Part shown: positions 25,689 through 33,819 of the stretch, in pieces
Layout: each line of letters begins with the position of its first letter
How positions within the stretch are numbered: position 1 is the stretch's first letter
Origin: Azonexaceae bacterium s22
GTDB taxonomy: Bacteria > Pseudomonadota > Gammaproteobacteria > Burkholderiales > Rhodocyclaceae
Assembly: GCA_016617495.1 (NCBI GenBank)
Contig: WYCU01000002.1
Coordinates: 415,769 to 479,768, forward strand
Length of the DNA: 64,000 nucleotides
Direction of reading: 5' to 3'
Notes under the pieces: model-generated
Told to the model about the DNA's origin: nothing
Seen by the model: the letters and a program-made list of their open reading frames with translations, nothing else
Databases searched by the model: none
Made by a program: the position numbers and the translations under genes

Positions 25689-27038
25689 TCAGGCGGCATC
25701 GATTTGCGCGTCGTTTTGTTCCGGGAGCAGGGCGGCCAGCAGCGTGGCGAATTTGGCTTCGGTTTCAGCCAGTTCGCGTGCCGGGTCCGAACCGGCCACG
25801 ATCCCGGCTCCTGCCTGGAGCTGAAGGTGCAAGCCGTCGACCAGCGCCGAGCGCAGAGCCACGCGAAACTCGCCATCGCCGGCATGGTCGAGGAAGCCGA
25901 AGCCGCCGCTGTACCAGCCGGCCCGATTTTCCCCATGGCGTGACAGCCAGGCCAGCGCCGCCGTAGCAGGGTAGCCACCGACGGCCGGTGTCGGGTGCAA
26001 GGCGCGGACGACATCGAGCAGCGTACCATCGGGCTTGAGCGTGCCGGTAATACGGCTGTGCAAATGGCTGATCCGGCCGGCCGCGCGGGAGGTGGCCGCA
26101 GCAGCTTGCGGCGGCGCAACGCAGAGCGGGGTCAGGGCATCGAGTACGGCGCGGACCACCAGCGCTTGTTCATGGCGATTCTTGGGATCGTCCAGGCCGG
26201 GCGATCCGGACCAGGCGGTGCCGGCCAGCGCTTCGGTTTCGAGGTGCTGGCGCTGGCGGCGCGCCAGGGTTTCCGGCGTTGCGCCGAAAAAACAGCGGCC
26301 GCCGTCGCCATGGGCATAGATCAGGCTTTCCGGTTGCTGGTCGAGCAGCCGGGCGAGAACGGGGCCGGGCGCCAGCGGCGCGTCCAGCATCAGCCGTTGG
26401 CTGCGGCTAAGTACCAGCTTGTCGCACCGTTTGGCTTCGATTTCGGCGAGCGCTGCGTTGACGCGGGCCATCCAGGCGCGTTCGGCCAACGGGGTTGGCG
26501 GTGCGCGGCGCAGCAGGCTACCTTGCGATGCCGCACAGGGTTGCAGCAGCTTGCGCCACCGTGCCGGAGCATCGTCGATGCGCGCGGCAGGCACGCTGAG
26601 TACGGCGCGGCACGCGCCATTGCGGGTTTCGAGCAGGATGGCCGGCAGGGCGAGGAGTGCATTGGGCAGCGGTGCCGCGCTGTGTTCGTCAAAGGCGAAG
26701 CCGCAGAAAAGCAGCCCGCCGTCTTCATGCCGCCAGTGGCGAAGCAAGCCGGAAAAGCTGTTGTCCAGCGTGGCGAAGCGATGCGCGCCATTCGTACTCA
26801 GATGAAATGCGTGGTCGAGTCCGAGGCGATACGATCCGGTGGTGGGCGTGGCGGCGTACCAGTAAGGGACGGAGGGAGGCAGTGCGGCGAGCCAGTTTTC
26901 GCTCCCCTTGCCCAAGGGGATGCTCAGGCTGACCGGTGCGCTTGCCGGTGCCCCGCGGGCGAGGTGACGCAGACGGAGAACGAGCCCAACGTCGTCGGCC
27001 AGGCAGCGACGCAGGCGCTCGAACGGCGATGAGCTCAT
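25689..27038 (-). CDS. menF: Isochorismate synthase (MenF/EntC type)
   Basis: A 449-residue chorismate-binding enzyme. The C-terminal domain shows KLVLSRSQRL, FFGATPETLARR, LAGTAWSG, HEQALVVRAV, HLHSRITGTL, LHPTPAVGGYP, and GWYSGGFGFLDHAGDGEF ending in AGAGIVAGSDPARELAETEAKF. The ATPAVGG-type motif and the overlap with an OSB-CoA-ligase-like gene favour isochorismate synthase over anthranilate or aminodeoxychorismate synthase. The ATG at 27038 overlaps the upstream gene by 4 bp (ATGA). Isochorismate could feed menaquinone or a siderophore; menD, menC and menB are not in the window. Confidence 0.8.
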   Translation of the reverse strand: MSSSPFERLRRCLADDVGLVLRLRHLARGAPASAPVSLSIPLGKGSENWLAALPPSVPYWYAATPTTGSYRLGLDHAFHLSTNGAHRFATLDNSFSGLLRHWRHEDGGLLFCGFAFDEHSAAPLPNALLALPAILLETRNGACRAVLSVPAARIDDAPARWRKLLQPCAASQGSLLRRAPPTPLAERAWMARVNAALAEIEAKRCDKLVLSRSQRLMLDAPLAPGPVLARLLDQQPESLIYAHGDGGRCFFGATPETLARRQRQHLETEALAGTAWSGSPGLDDPKNRHEQALVVRAVLDALTPLCVAPPQAAAATSRAAGRISHLHSRITGTLKPDGTLLDVVRALHPTPAVGGYPATAALAWLSRHGENRAGWYSGGFGFLDHAGDGEFRVALRSALVDGLHLQLQAGAGIVAGSDPARELAETEAKFATLLAALLPEQNDAQIDAA

Positions 27039-28300
27039 GCGATGCCCCCGCTTGCCAGCTGACGTAAAGCCTCGCGCGCAAGTTTGCCCGCAGCATTGCG
27101 TGGCAAGGCGGGTAGATGCACGATGCGGCGCGGTTGTGCGGCACCGGGCAGGCGGCTGGCACTCCATGCGCGCACGCTTGCCGGATCGGCCGGGCCGACC
27201 ACCAGCGCGACGATGAGGTCGCCCCACACCCGGTCAGGCACGCCGGTAACGGCGACATCGTCGACGCCGGGACAGCCGGCGAGACAGGCTTCGACGGTCA
27301 GCGGGTGGACATTGCGGCCGCCGCTGATAAGCATGTCGTCGGCACGGCCAAGGATCGTGAGGCCGCCATCGTTGTCGATGCACCCGAGATCGCCGGCGGT
27401 CCACCAGCCATCGGCATCCGGAGCATCGCCATCGAGATAGCCAATCATGACCTGTGGGCCGCGGATACGAATCCGGCCTTCGGGAGTCAAGCCAATTTCA
27501 TGGCCCGGCATCGGCGGACCGACGGCACCCGGCTGCCAGGGGCGCTGCCCGGGAAGCCAGGTGGCGATCTGGGCGGCAGTTTCGCTCATGCCGTAGCTTG
27601 GATTGAGCGGCCATCCGGCGGCGGTGGCACGTTCATACAAGGCCGGAGCGAGGGCGGCGCCGCCGATCAGCACATGGCGCAAGCTGGCCGGCGGCTTGAC
27701 ACCGGTGTCGAGCAGGCGGGCCAGCATCGCCGGGACGAGGGAAAGGTGCGTGACGCCATGGCGCGCCAGATCGGCGGCGACCGCGTCGGCCTGGAAGCCG
27801 TCGTGCAGCAAAACGGCCGCCCCGGCGTGGGCGCAGCGCCAGAGTATGGCCTGACCGCCGATATGGTAGAGCGGCAGGCAATTCAGCCAACGGTCGCCGA
27901 GGCCGAGCGTCAGCAGGCGGTTGGTGGCCTGTGCCGCGGCATCGAGTTGGCTGGCGCCGAGCATGACGCAGCGGGGATGCCCTTCGCTGCCGCTGGTGGC
28001 GATGAGGAGGGCGAGGTCCGTGGGGAGCGTCGGCGGAAAAATGACCCGATTGTCGCGGTCGACCGGAAAAAATGGCCGATTTTTAAAACCGCAGGCGTAG
28101 GCGTGGCAAGCCAGCGTGAGGCTGTCGCCGCGCACGCACAGCGGCCCGGCATCGTCGCGCAGGCCGGCTGCCAGGGAGCGGCTTTCCGCGACGAGTGCCG
28201 CAAAGCTCCAGGTCCGCTCGCCATGGCGTAAAGCCAGCGCAGCCGGCGCGGCTGCGGCGGCGGAGAGCAAGGGGCGGGCGAGGGCGGCAGGGGGCTTCAT
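27035..28300 (-). CDS. menE: o-Succinylbenzoate-CoA ligase-like AMP-forming ligase
   Basis: An adenylate-forming enzyme of about 421 residues. The phosphate loop reads TSGSEGHPR (a divergent TSGTTGxPK), followed by LPLYHIGG, NPSYGMSETAAQIA, GWWTAGDLGCID, GRADDMLISGGRNVHP and a C-terminal PRNAAGKLARE with the catalytic lysine. The N-terminal domain is short. Copy 7 of the repeat encodes FFPVDRDNR just before the phosphate loop. Two close ATGs (28306 and 28300) lie 3 and 9 bases after TATAAT; a short or absent leader is likely. The pairing with menF suggests menaquinone synthesis, but related ligases cannot be excluded. Confidence 0.72.
   Translation of the reverse strand: MKPPAALARPLLSAAAAAPAALALRHGERTWSFAALVAESRSLAAGLRDDAGPLCVRGDSLTLACHAYACGFKNRPFFPVDRDNRVIFPPTLPTDLALLIATSGSEGHPRCVMLGASQLDAAAQATNRLLTLGLGDRWLNCLPLYHIGGQAILWRCAHAGAAVLLHDGFQADAVAADLARHGVTHLSLVPAMLARLLDTGVKPPASLRHVLIGGAALAPALYERATAAGWPLNPSYGMSETAAQIATWLPGQRPWQPGAVGPPMPGHEIGLTPEGRIRIRGPQVMIGYLDGDAPDADGWWTAGDLGCIDNDGGLTILGRADDMLISGGRNVHPLTVEACLAGCPGVDDVAVTGVPDRVWGDLIVALVVGPADPASVRAWSASRLPGAAQPRRIVHLPALPRNAAGKLAREALRQLASGGIA
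28049..28087 (+). repeat. Interspersed element, copy 7 (inside menE)
   Basis: Exact core with a long A-run and AATGGCCGATTTTTAAAA flank. It lies in the opposite orientation to the gene that contains it and is read in frame. Confidence 0.88.
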
Positions 28301-28309
28301 CGGCATTCG

Positions 28310-28315
28310 ATTATA
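28310..28315 (-). promoter_or_regulatory. Candidate -10 box of the menE-menF unit
   Basis: Consensus TATAAT on the minus strand, 3 and 9 bases before two in-frame ATGs. The expected +1 gives a leader of about 3 bases or none. Confidence 0.4.
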
Positions 28316-28577
28316 AGGAAGGTGGGGCAAGGGATACGCCAACGCAGATCAATAATCCCGAATCATCCTTCAGGCTGACCTGCGCGAGCGCTGGCGGTTG
28401 TTTCGCGGCGTCTTGCCGCCGCGACTGCGCGCCAATGGGGTAAGCATGGGCTTGGCGTACCGACGGCAATGCGCTCGCAAACCGTCTCGTCATCGTCTCG
28501 TGCCCTGTTGGACCATTCCGGCTTGCCGACCTCTGCTATTCTTGCGGCTGTCTTGAGGATGTCAGGAGCAAAATCTC

Positions 28578-28961
28578 GTGTTGCCAAATCATTGGTGTGC
28601 TTCCGTCGATGCCACCATCGATCTGCGTACCGGCTGCAATCCGCTGGAACAGCATGGGCCGCAGGCCGTGGAGGTGCATGCCGACGCCTGGGCGCCGGTC
28701 GATGCCGTGGCCAATCCCCACGATATCCGTGAAGTGATCGACTACGAAGTGATCTTTCTGGCGATTCGCCGGCTCGAAAACAATCCCCACGCCATTTGCC
28801 TGGAAAGCAGCATCCTCGAAGTCATGGACACCATTTTCGCCATGCCTATCGTCACGGCGGCTTTCGTTTCCATGCACAAGCCGCACGTTTACAAGGGACA
28901 GGGAACGCCGGCGATTTCGCTTTCCCTGACCCGCGAACAATGGGAAAAGCGCCGGGGATGA
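28578..28961 (+). CDS. folB: Dihydroneopterin aldolase family protein
   Basis: A 127-residue T-fold protein of the FolB family, which in folate synthesis converts dihydroneopterin to hydroxymethyl-dihydropterin. Recognisable are the IDYEVIFLAIRRLENN helix and the VTAAFVSMHKPHVYKGQG strand segment, where FolB enzymes usually read V.V.KP. The start is GTG at 28578 with AGGAG 9 bases upstream. It overlaps the dihydrofolate reductase gene by 4 bp, which strongly supports a folate role. Confidence 0.78.
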   Translation: MLPNHWCASVDATIDLRTGCNPLEQHGPQAVEVHADAWAPVDAVANPHDIREVIDYEVIFLAIRRLENNPHAICLESSILEVMDTIFAMPIVTAAFVSMHKPHVYKGQGTPAISLSLTREQWEKRRG

Positions 28962-29470
28962 TCGCTGCCATCGGCGCCATGGCCAGCAATGGCATCATCG
29001 GGCTCGACAACTGGCTCCCCTGGGATATTCCCGAGGAACTCGCCTATTTCGAAAAGACCGTGGCCGGCGCGGCGCTGGTCATCGGGCGTCTCACGTATGA
29101 ATCCATGGACGTGGTCCCACCGGACGCTTTCATCGTCACGCGCCAGACCGATCTGGTGTTGCGCCCTGGCTGCACGGCGGTACCCACGGTGGAAGCCGGG
29201 CTGCGCGCCGCTGTGGCCACCGGCAAACCGGTGTTCGCAATTGGCGGTGCGGCGATCTATGCCGCCGCATGGCCATATTGCGATTATTTTTACCTCACCC
29301 GAATTGAAATGCCTTTTGCCGGCGACACCCGCTTTCCGGAAACGATCCCGCTTGAGCGCTGGCGAATCGAATCCGAACAGCAGGCATGGCTGCGCGAACG
29401 AAAAACCGGCCAGGAAGTGCTGTGCCGCTTTTTAGTGTATGCCCAGGAAAACCCGCTTCCGCTCCCCTGA
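28958..29470 (+). CDS. folA: Dihydrofolate reductase
   Basis: A 170-residue enzyme reducing dihydrofolate with NADPH. It begins MIAAIGAMASNGIIGLDNWLPW, carrying the conserved opening strand and the W of the substrate loop, followed by the DIPEELAYFEK acidic-residue region, VIGRLTYESM and VFAIGGAAIYA (the GG nucleotide-binding motif). The ATG overlaps the folB stop (ATGA). The size is in the normal range. Confidence 0.88.
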   Translation: MIAAIGAMASNGIIGLDNWLPWDIPEELAYFEKTVAGAALVIGRLTYESMDVVPPDAFIVTRQTDLVLRPGCTAVPTVEAGLRAAVATGKPVFAIGGAAIYAAAWPYCDYFYLTRIEMPFAGDTRFPETIPLERWRIESEQQAWLRERKTGQEVLCRFLVYAQENPLPLP

Positions 29471-29692
29471 AGTTTTTGCTGCCAAGTGTTAAAAAACTGG
29501 CAAACCTTATGGTTTCACTAGTTTCTTGGCCGCCTATTTGTAGCGCATAATTTCCTTGGCTATGCGAATCGCATAGCGTCCGGCCTGCATCGTGATGTGT
29601 TCCGGATAGGGAGCTTGGCGTTTTTGCGCCATGCATAAAAATAGACGCGCTGGCATGCCAAATGCCAAGCGGGGCACGACAGCGAAACGCGC

Positions 29693-30541
29693 ATGCCCAT
29701 GACAGAAAAGAATCGCATGAGATTCGAGAAACAACGTCGGTTTGGGGCTGCTCTGGCCTTGGCTTGGGCGCTGCCGCTCAATTTTCCCGATTCGTTGCAG
29801 CGGATGGGCTACCTGAAACGGGTCGAGGACGGCCAGGCTTTGTTCGAGTCGCGCTGCCGCAGCCATGCGGGGATTCGCATCTACAAGACGGTGCCGGAAG
29901 TGGACGGCGTGTTGTTGCTCAAGGTGCGGCCGCCCCGTGGGGAACGGGAGCTTTCCGATCCACAGTGGCCGGGGGCGGCGTTTGGGCGGGAATATACCGG
30001 GGAGGCTTATATTGCCTCTTTCCTTGGTTACGAGCATCCGGTCGGCGGGCGCCGCATCAGCGAACGCAGGCGCGGCATGGTGACCAACGTCTGGAGTGCG
30101 GAAGCGCTGCCCGGCTATCGTTGGGTCGAAACCGTGGATGGAACAGGCATGGCGCGTACCCGCCATGTGTTGCGCGAACGCAGCGTGATGCGGGTGCCGA
30201 TTGGCCGTTTCGGTGAGGAGCGCCTTCTCGCCAGCACCAGCAAGGTGCTGGAATCTGCGCCTTCCTCCTTGCCACGACCGCGCTACGGGGTGACGTTTGA
30301 AGACCATGTCATCCCCGAAGAGCGGGCGCTCTGGGTAGCCAGCAGTACGGTCAAGGTCATCGATCTGAAAACCAACGAACTGCTCGGCGAGATGACGCGC
30401 TATGCCGTGAGCTACCTGCAGTCGCGGTATTCGTCGGCGTGGCTCAATCATTCCACCTGCCCGGAGGTGGATGTCAACGGCGATCAGGCGAGCACCCGCC
30501 AATTCGTGGACCGCGTACTGATTCCGCTGCGTACCGGCTGA
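29693..30541 (+). CDS. Hypothetical protein
   Basis: A 282-residue protein of a family I do not recognise. A hydrophobic stretch near residues 16-28 could be a signal anchor; the rest is soluble, arginine-rich and strand/turn-like in composition. Residues of about 60-110 include VLLLKVRPPRGERELSD and FLGYEHPVGGRRISE, and a late STCPEVDVNGD. A later ATG at 29717 is an alternative start; neither has a strong ribosome site. The reading frame is long and uses GC-rich third positions like its neighbours, so I regard it as real. It is followed by copy 8 of the repeat. Confidence 0.6.
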   Translation: MPMTEKNRMRFEKQRRFGAALALAWALPLNFPDSLQRMGYLKRVEDGQALFESRCRSHAGIRIYKTVPEVDGVLLLKVRPPRGERELSDPQWPGAAFGREYTGEAYIASFLGYEHPVGGRRISERRRGMVTNVWSAEALPGYRWVETVDGTGMARTRHVLRERSVMRVPIGRFGEERLLASTSKVLESAPSSLPRPRYGVTFEDHVIPEERALWVASSTVKVIDLKTNELLGEMTRYAVSYLQSRYSSAWLNHSTCPEVDVNGDQASTRQFVDRVLIPLRTG

Positions 30542-30557
30542 GTCGTGCGTCCGGCCG

Positions 30558-30595
30558 TTTGTCGCGGTCGACCGAAAAAAATGCCCCAATTTCAA
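30558..30595 (+). repeat. Interspersed element, copy 8
   Basis: Exact core 16 bases after the stop of the preceding gene, with an AAAAAAATGCCCC flank; the second A-tract is reduced to CAAA. Confidence 0.88.
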
Positions 30596-30634
30596 ACACA
30601 AGGCTTGCAGTACGACCGTGCCTTGATTATGATT

Positions 30635-30648
30635 TAAACGAACGTATG
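30635..30648. promoter_or_regulatory. Operator-like box before tetR
   Basis: TAAACGAACGTATG approximates CAAAC-N4-GTTTG, the form described for PsrA-type regulators. It lies 31 bp before the TetR start, suggesting autoregulation. Confidence 0.4.
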
Positions 30649-30678
30649 AATTATCACCCGGGAAGAAAGGTGACCCCA

Positions 30679-31365
30679 ATGGCTGAAACACGTAATAACG
30701 TAACCCGCGAACGCATTCTCGACGCCGCCGAGCGCCTGTTCATGGCGCATGGCTACGAGGGGACGTCAATGCGTCAGATCACCGGCGAGGCCAACGTCAA
30801 TCTGGCCGCCGTGAATTACCACTTCGGTTCCAAGGAAGCGCTGATGCAGGAAGTGTTCCGCCGGCGGCTGGATTGGCTGAACGAAGAGCGCATGCGCGTG
30901 CTCGACCGCCTCGAACGCGAAGCTGGCGATCAGCCGGTCAAGCCCTCAGCCATCGTCGATGCCTTTTTTGGCACCTTGCTGCGCATGGCCGACGACGAAC
31001 AGCGCGGCGGCATGACCTTCCTGCGCCTGCTCGGGCGCACGCTGACCGAACCGACCGAATTCATCCGTGCCTTCCTGGCGCATGAGTACAAGGAAGTGAT
31101 GGATCGCTACAAAGGCGCGTTGTTCCGTGCGCTGCCGGAGGTGCCCAAGGCCGAAATCGTCTGGCGTTTCCATTTCATGCTCGGCGCCACCTCTTACGCC
31201 ATTGCCGGGACGGATGCCCTGCGCGTGGTGACAGACTGGCAGATCGAAGCCGAGGATTCCGTGGATCGGCTCGACCGCATGGTGCCGCGCCTGATGGCCT
31301 TCCTGATCGGCGGTTTGCGCGCGCCCATCCCGCAGTTTCGCGAACCCTCGGGCGAGGGCGGTTAA
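30679..31365 (+). CDS. TetR-family regulator, probable fatty-acid-responsive repressor
   Basis: A 228-residue TetR protein. The N-terminal helix-turn-helix is clear: RERILDAAERLFMAHGYEGTSMRQITGEANVNLAAVNYHFGSKEALMQEVF. Only the general C-terminal ligand/dimer fold can be inferred after it. ATG at 30679 follows AAGAAAGG; the longer open frame upstream crosses the repeat and is not used. It lies 57 bp before fadE on the same strand. Similar operator-like boxes before this gene, fadL and the second fad operon suggest it represses the locus and is released by acyl-CoA, as PsrA and related TetR regulators are. Confidence 0.82.
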   Translation: MAETRNNVTRERILDAAERLFMAHGYEGTSMRQITGEANVNLAAVNYHFGSKEALMQEVFRRRLDWLNEERMRVLDRLEREAGDQPVKPSAIVDAFFGTLLRMADDEQRGGMTFLRLLGRTLTEPTEFIRAFLAHEYKEVMDRYKGALFRALPEVPKAEIVWRFHFMLGATSYAIAGTDALRVVTDWQIEAEDSVDRLDRMVPRLMAFLIGGLRAPIPQFREPSGEGG

Positions 31366-31422
31366 ACCGCCAGCGCCTGCCGGATTCAACACATACCAAT
31401 AAGACCATTAAGGAGACACAGC

Positions 31423-33777
31423 ATGTTCCAAAGTTTCATCCCTCTGCTCGGGGTTGTCGCCCTGGCGGCTTTGGTCGGGTTGCTCGTGGTGCGGCCATTG
31501 CGTCGCGCGGCGATCACCCGACCCATTTTTTCCGCCTATCGCAAGGTTTTGCCCCAGATGTCCGACACCGAGCGCGATGCGCTCGAAGCCGGCACGGTCT
31601 GGTGGGAAGGCGAGTTGTTCCGCGGCAAGCCGGATTGGCAGAAGCTGCACGCCTATCCCCAGCCGAAGCTGACCCCCGAAGAGCAGTCCTTCATGGATAA
31701 CGAGGTCGAGGCGGCCTGCCGCCTGGTTGATGACTGGCAGGTCACCCACGAACTCTACGATCTGCCCCACGAAGCCTGGCGTTACATCAAGGACAAGGGC
31801 TTCCTCGGGATGATCATTCCGAAGAAATACGGCGGCCTGGAATTTTCCGCCTACGCCCATTCCCAGGTGGTGACCAAGCTCTCCACGCGGTCCTCCGCCT
31901 TGTCGGTCTCGGTGATGGTGCCGAACTCCCTCGGCCCGGCCGAACTGCTGCTGCATTACGGCACCGAAGAACAGAAGAATCATTACCTGCCGCGCCTGGC
32001 CAAGGGCATCGAGATTCCCGCATTTGCCTTGACCAGCCCGTGGGCCGGTTCCGATGCCGCGTCGATTCCCGATGCCGGCGTCGTCTGCAAAGGCATGTAC
32101 CAGGGCAAGGAAGTGCTCGGCATGCGCGTTTCCTTCGACAAGCGTTACATCACGCTGGCGCCGGTGTGCACGGTGTTCGGTCTGGCTTTCCACCTTTACG
32201 ATCCGGATGGCCTGCTGGGCGACAAGAAGCACATCGGCATTACCTGCGCGCTGGTGCCTTACGATCACCCGGGTGTCGATACCGGCCGCCGCCACTTCCC
32301 GCTCAACGCCATGTTCATGAATGGCCCGGTGCGCGGCAAGGACGTGTTCATGCCGCTCGAATTCATCATCGGCGGGCCGAAGATGGCCGGGCAGGGCTGG
32401 CGCATGCTCATGGAGTGTCTGGCTGCCGGACGCTCCATCTCGCTACCCTCGTCGAATACCGGCATGGCGCAGATGACGGCGCGTGCCGTCGGCGCCTACG
32501 CCCGCGTGCGCAGCCAGTTCAAGATGGCGGTCGGCAAGTTCGAAGGCGTTGAAGAAGCGCTGACCCGCATCGGCGCCTACACCTACATGATGGACGCGGT
32601 ACGCACCATGACTGCCGGCGCAGTCGATCTCGGCGAAAAGCCCTCGGTCGTTTCGGCCATCGCCAAGTACCACGTCACCGAGCGCGCCCGTCAGGTGGTC
32701 AATGACGGCATGGACGTGATCGGCGGCAAGGGCATCTGTCTTGGCCCCTCCAACTTCCTTGGCCGCGCCTACCAGCAGGTGCCCATCGGCATCACCGTCG
32801 AAGGCGCCAACATCCTGACGCGCTCGCTCATTATCTTCGGGCAGGGCGCCATTCGCTGCCATCCTTATCTGCTCCCCGAGATGCAGGCTGCGCAAAACCC
32901 GGATACCAGGCGTGGGCTGGTCGATTTTGACAAGGCCTTGTTCGGCCACATCGGCTTCACCGTCAAGAACGGCCTGCGCGCCTTGTGGCTGGGCCTGACC
33001 GGCTCCCATTTTGCGGGTGTGAATACCGACGTGGCGCCGGAAATGAAGCGTTACTACCAGCAACTCACGCGTTTTTCTGCGGCCTTTGCCTTCCTTTCCG
33101 ACGTGTCCTTGCTGGTCCTCGGCGGCAGCGTCAAACGTCGCGAAAAGCTCTCCGCCCGCCTCGGCGACATCCTCGCCCAGATGTACCTCATTTCCTGCAC
33201 CCTCAAGCGCTACGAAGCCGAAGGCCGCCAGAAGGAGGATGCACCGCTTGCCCACTGGGCGATCTGGGACGCCATGTACAAGGCCCAGCAGGCATTCGAT
33301 GGCGTGATCGCCAACTTCCCGGTGCGCTTCATCGCGGCAGTCGTCAATCGCATCATCTTCCCGTGGGGCCATCCGTACATCGTGCCCTCGGACGCAGTGG
33401 GCCATCGCGTGGCCAAGGCGCTCATTGCCCCTTCCGCCACCCGCGACCGCTTGACTGCCGAATGCTTCGTGCCGCTGGTCGAAGAAGAGCCAGTCGGCGC
33501 CATCGAACTGGCCTTGCAGGCGACGCTGGCGGCCGAGCCCATCGAGGCCAAGATCCGCGAGGCGGAAAAGGCCGGGCGTTTCGAGGGCAATCCGCGTGCC
33601 AACGTGCGCGACATTGCCACGGTGGCTGCCGAATGCGGTGTCATCAGCGCCGCCGAAGCCGAGATCATGCGTCGGCGCAATCACCTGCGCGACATCGTCG
33701 TCCGCGTCGACGATTTCCCATTCGACTACAACGTGGCCACGGCCAACAAGCCGGCCGTGAGCCGCATGGCGGCCTGA
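31423..33777 (+). CDS. fadE: Acyl-CoA dehydrogenase FadE
   Basis: First oxidative step of beta-oxidation, acyl-CoA to enoyl-CoA with FAD. The 784-residue length fits the long FadE class. There is an N-terminal membrane anchor (about residues 5-25), then the dehydrogenase core with FLGMIIPKKYGG, FALTSPWAGSDA and the late GITVEGANILTRSLIIFGQGAIRCHPY, plus the FadE-specific C-terminal extension (about 500-784). The ATG is preceded by AAGGAGA. It is first in an operon with thiolase, DegV and hydratase/dehydrogenase genes. Confidence 0.93.
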   Translation: MFQSFIPLLGVVALAALVGLLVVRPLRRAAITRPIFSAYRKVLPQMSDTERDALEAGTVWWEGELFRGKPDWQKLHAYPQPKLTPEEQSFMDNEVEAACRLVDDWQVTHELYDLPHEAWRYIKDKGFLGMIIPKKYGGLEFSAYAHSQVVTKLSTRSSALSVSVMVPNSLGPAELLLHYGTEEQKNHYLPRLAKGIEIPAFALTSPWAGSDAASIPDAGVVCKGMYQGKEVLGMRVSFDKRYITLAPVCTVFGLAFHLYDPDGLLGDKKHIGITCALVPYDHPGVDTGRRHFPLNAMFMNGPVRGKDVFMPLEFIIGGPKMAGQGWRMLMECLAAGRSISLPSSNTGMAQMTARAVGAYARVRSQFKMAVGKFEGVEEALTRIGAYTYMMDAVRTMTAGAVDLGEKPSVVSAIAKYHVTERARQVVNDGMDVIGGKGICLGPSNFLGRAYQQVPIGITVEGANILTRSLIIFGQGAIRCHPYLLPEMQAAQNPDTRRGLVDFDKALFGHIGFTVKNGLRALWLGLTGSHFAGVNTDVAPEMKRYYQQLTRFSAAFAFLSDVSLLVLGGSVKRREKLSARLGDILAQMYLISCTLKRYEAEGRQKEDAPLAHWAIWDAMYKAQQAFDGVIANFPVRFIAAVVNRIIFPWGHPYIVPSDAVGHRVAKALIAPSATRDRLTAECFVPLVEEEPVGAIELALQATLAAEPIEAKIREAEKAGRFEGNPRANVRDIATVAAECGVISAAEAEIMRRRNHLRDIVVRVDDFPFDYNVATANKPAVSRMAA

Positions 33778-33783
33778 ACGGGG

Positions 33784-33819
33784 ATTGTCGCGGTCAACGG
33801 GTAAAAAACGATGAAAACC
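33784..33819 (+). repeat. Interspersed element, copy 9
   Basis: Core variant TTGTCGCGGTCAAC, 6 bases after the fadE stop. GGGTAAAAAACG leads directly into the thiolase ATG at 33811, so the element forms its translation start region. Confidence 0.88.
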
